From: Gracilibacteraceae bacterium
Lineage (GTDB): Bacteria > Bacillota > Desulfitobacteriia > Desulfitobacteriales > Syntrophobotulaceae
Direction: 5' to 3'
DNA length: 6,256 bases
Assembly: GCA_031255985.1 (NCBI GenBank)
Contig: JAIRRL010000066.1
Span: 1-6,256 of the forward strand
Below the pieces are notes generated by a model. That model saw only the letters and a program-made list of their open reading frames with translations, was not told the origin of the DNA and did not search any database. The translations under genes were made by a program, and so were the position numbers. Positions 5,450-6,256 of this stretch are shown here, one piece after another (within the stretch, counting starts at the first letter, position 1; every line of letters starts with the position of its first letter).

Positions 5450-6256
5450 CTAAATAACGACGAGAAGATTGTTCATCCCGAAAACCAGCTTATACTCGAC
5501 GGTCGCGCCCAATCGCCGTATCATTCTGACGCCGGCGGCCGCGCCCGCGCCCTCGCCGTCATCCCAGGCCGCGCCCTCGCCGTCATCCCAGACCGCGTCC
5601 TCGCCGGCCGCGCCGGTTCGGGCCAGCGGGTCATAACGGGCGCCGCCGTAGCGGATGCGCAAAGTCAGGCTATGGGGCGCGGCTGTTACGCGCACGTCGG
5701 CGAATTTCTCCCGCCGCCGGCCGAAAGCGTGTTCGTTGATCAGAACCAGCATTTCCTCCAGCGCCAGGCTGAGACGCAAGGTCAGAGGTTCGGGAACGCC
5801 GCTCGCGGCGCAAAAATCAACTATGCGCTCGGCGGCCAGGGCGGCGGCTTCGTTTGTATTGACCACCGAAAAATCCACGGTGTTTTTCCCGCCCGCGTAA
5901 GAAGGATCCAAGAGCCAAAAAGGCGACAAAGCCCCGTCCCGCGCCCGGAGAGCCGCGGCCGTCAGCGTCAGAACCGCTATAGTCAGGAGTTCGGCCAGGA
6001 GGAGACTGAGCCACACGGCGGCGACGCTCAGTTTTCCCGCCAGGGCGTAGGCGGGGCCGGTCATGAAGATCAGCAGCCGGCACACCGCGATCATATTGGC
6101 GACAGCCGGACGTTTTGTGGCGTTAAAATAGTTGGCCGCCATATTATTGCAAAAAGAAAGATTCAGGCTTAAAGCCAGAAAGATCAGGCCCGTATTCAAT
6201 TCAGCCGCCGCGAAACCGGCCGGGACGCCGAACCAGAGCCCGAGCCGCCGCCGCAG
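5450..6256 (-). CDS. MATE-like membrane protein fused to an HATPase_c domain, 5' end missing
   Basis: The last 268 residues are visible. The frame stays open to the window edge, so the TTG at 6199 is not a convincing start. Numbered from that TTG, hydrophobic stretches lie at about 1-20, 36-55 and 56-83. NYFNATKRPAVAN (23-35) between the first two matches, from memory, the loop YFQA-GRP-A found before the last two helices of MATE transporters. An HATPase_c domain follows (about 105-249): SLALEEMLVLINEHAF (144-159), RIRYGGARYDPLAR (181-194), GVRMIRRLGATVEYK (223-237) and GMNNLLVVI (241-249). The overall pattern is that of RsbW/SpoIIAB-like kinases. However, the N-box Asn is Leu153 and the G1-box Asp is Tyr184, so ATP binding is doubtful. 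A 24-base duplication lengthens the lid between the G1 and G2 boxes. The protein could be a membrane sensor or a STAS-binding tether rather than a drug exporter. It heads the leftward gene group as seen here. Confidence 0.75.
   Translation of the reverse strand: MRRRLGLWFGVPAGFAAAELNTGLIFLALSLNLSFCNNMAANYFNATKRPAVANMIAVCRLLIFMTGPAYALAGKLSVAAVWLSLLLAELLTIAVLTLTAAALRARDGALSPFWLLDPSYAGGKNTVDFSVVNTNEAAALAAERIVDFCAASGVPEPLTLRLSLALEEMLVLINEHAFGRRREKFADVRVTAAPHSLTLRIRYGGARYDPLARTGAAGEDAVWDDGEGAAWDDGEGAGAAAGVRMIRRLGATVEYKLVFGMNNLLVVI
5547..5609. repeat. 24-base tandem repeat (about 2.5 copies) in the ATP-lid region
   Basis: Copies lie at 5547-5570 and 5571-5594 with one mismatch. A partial third copy starts at 5595, its first 12 bases matching with one mismatch. 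On the minus strand it encodes AVWDDGEG and AAWDDGEG in tandem (residues 202-217 of the TTG-numbered protein), between the G1 and G2 boxes of the HATPase_c domain. The unit is a whole number of codons, so the frame is kept. Acidic residues and a Trp are added to the loop that normally closes over ATP. Confidence 0.9.

Overview
The window holds five genes in two convergent groups. Two genes run rightward (1-918 and 932-1786) and three run leftward (5450-6256, then 4418-5398, then 1761-4421). The genes at both edges are cut off. There is almost no non-coding DNA: the only gaps are 13 bases between the rightward genes and 51 bases between two leftward genes. No RNA gene, insertion sequence, CRISPR array or convincing terminator was seen. 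The DNA is GC-rich. It uses strong Shine-Dalgarno sites and TTG starts at two genes, which suggests a bacterium with Gram-positive-type translation signals, for example a high-GC anaerobic Firmicute or Negativicute. That placement is an inference only, and the sequence does not fix a phylum.

Left part, rightward strand. First comes the C-terminal part of a AAA+ ATPase. Its sequence closely resembles the Afp15/Pvc15-type ATPase that accompanies extracellular contractile injection systems (eCIS), the phage-tail-like secreted needles. Next is a 284-residue GNAT acetyltransferase with a second, unassigned half. The rest of any eCIS locus would lie to the left, outside the window.

Right part, leftward strand. 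These three genes look like one operon built from partner-switching signalling parts. The first is the end of a protein whose membrane part resembles the last helices of a MATE transporter, fused to an HATPase_c (RsbW/SpoIIAB-like) domain. That domain appears to have lost two ATP-site residues. The second is a GNAT protein translated from a very strong ribosome binding site. The third, overlapping it by four bases, is an 886-residue receptor: dCache sensor outside the cell, HAMP, SpoIIE-type PP2C phosphatase, then an intact HATPase_c kinase domain. Such proteins normally phosphorylate and dephosphorylate a small STAS-domain antagonist. No STAS gene lies in the window, so the target should be upstream or elsewhere.

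The two groups meet tail to tail, overlapping by 26 bases at 1761-1786. The most interesting points are the MATE-HATPase fusion with a degenerate ATP site, the kinase and phosphatase joined under one extracellular sensor, the position beside an eCIS-type ATPase, and several short in-frame duplications confined to the signalling genes. A role in controlling the injection system is a hypothesis from position only.
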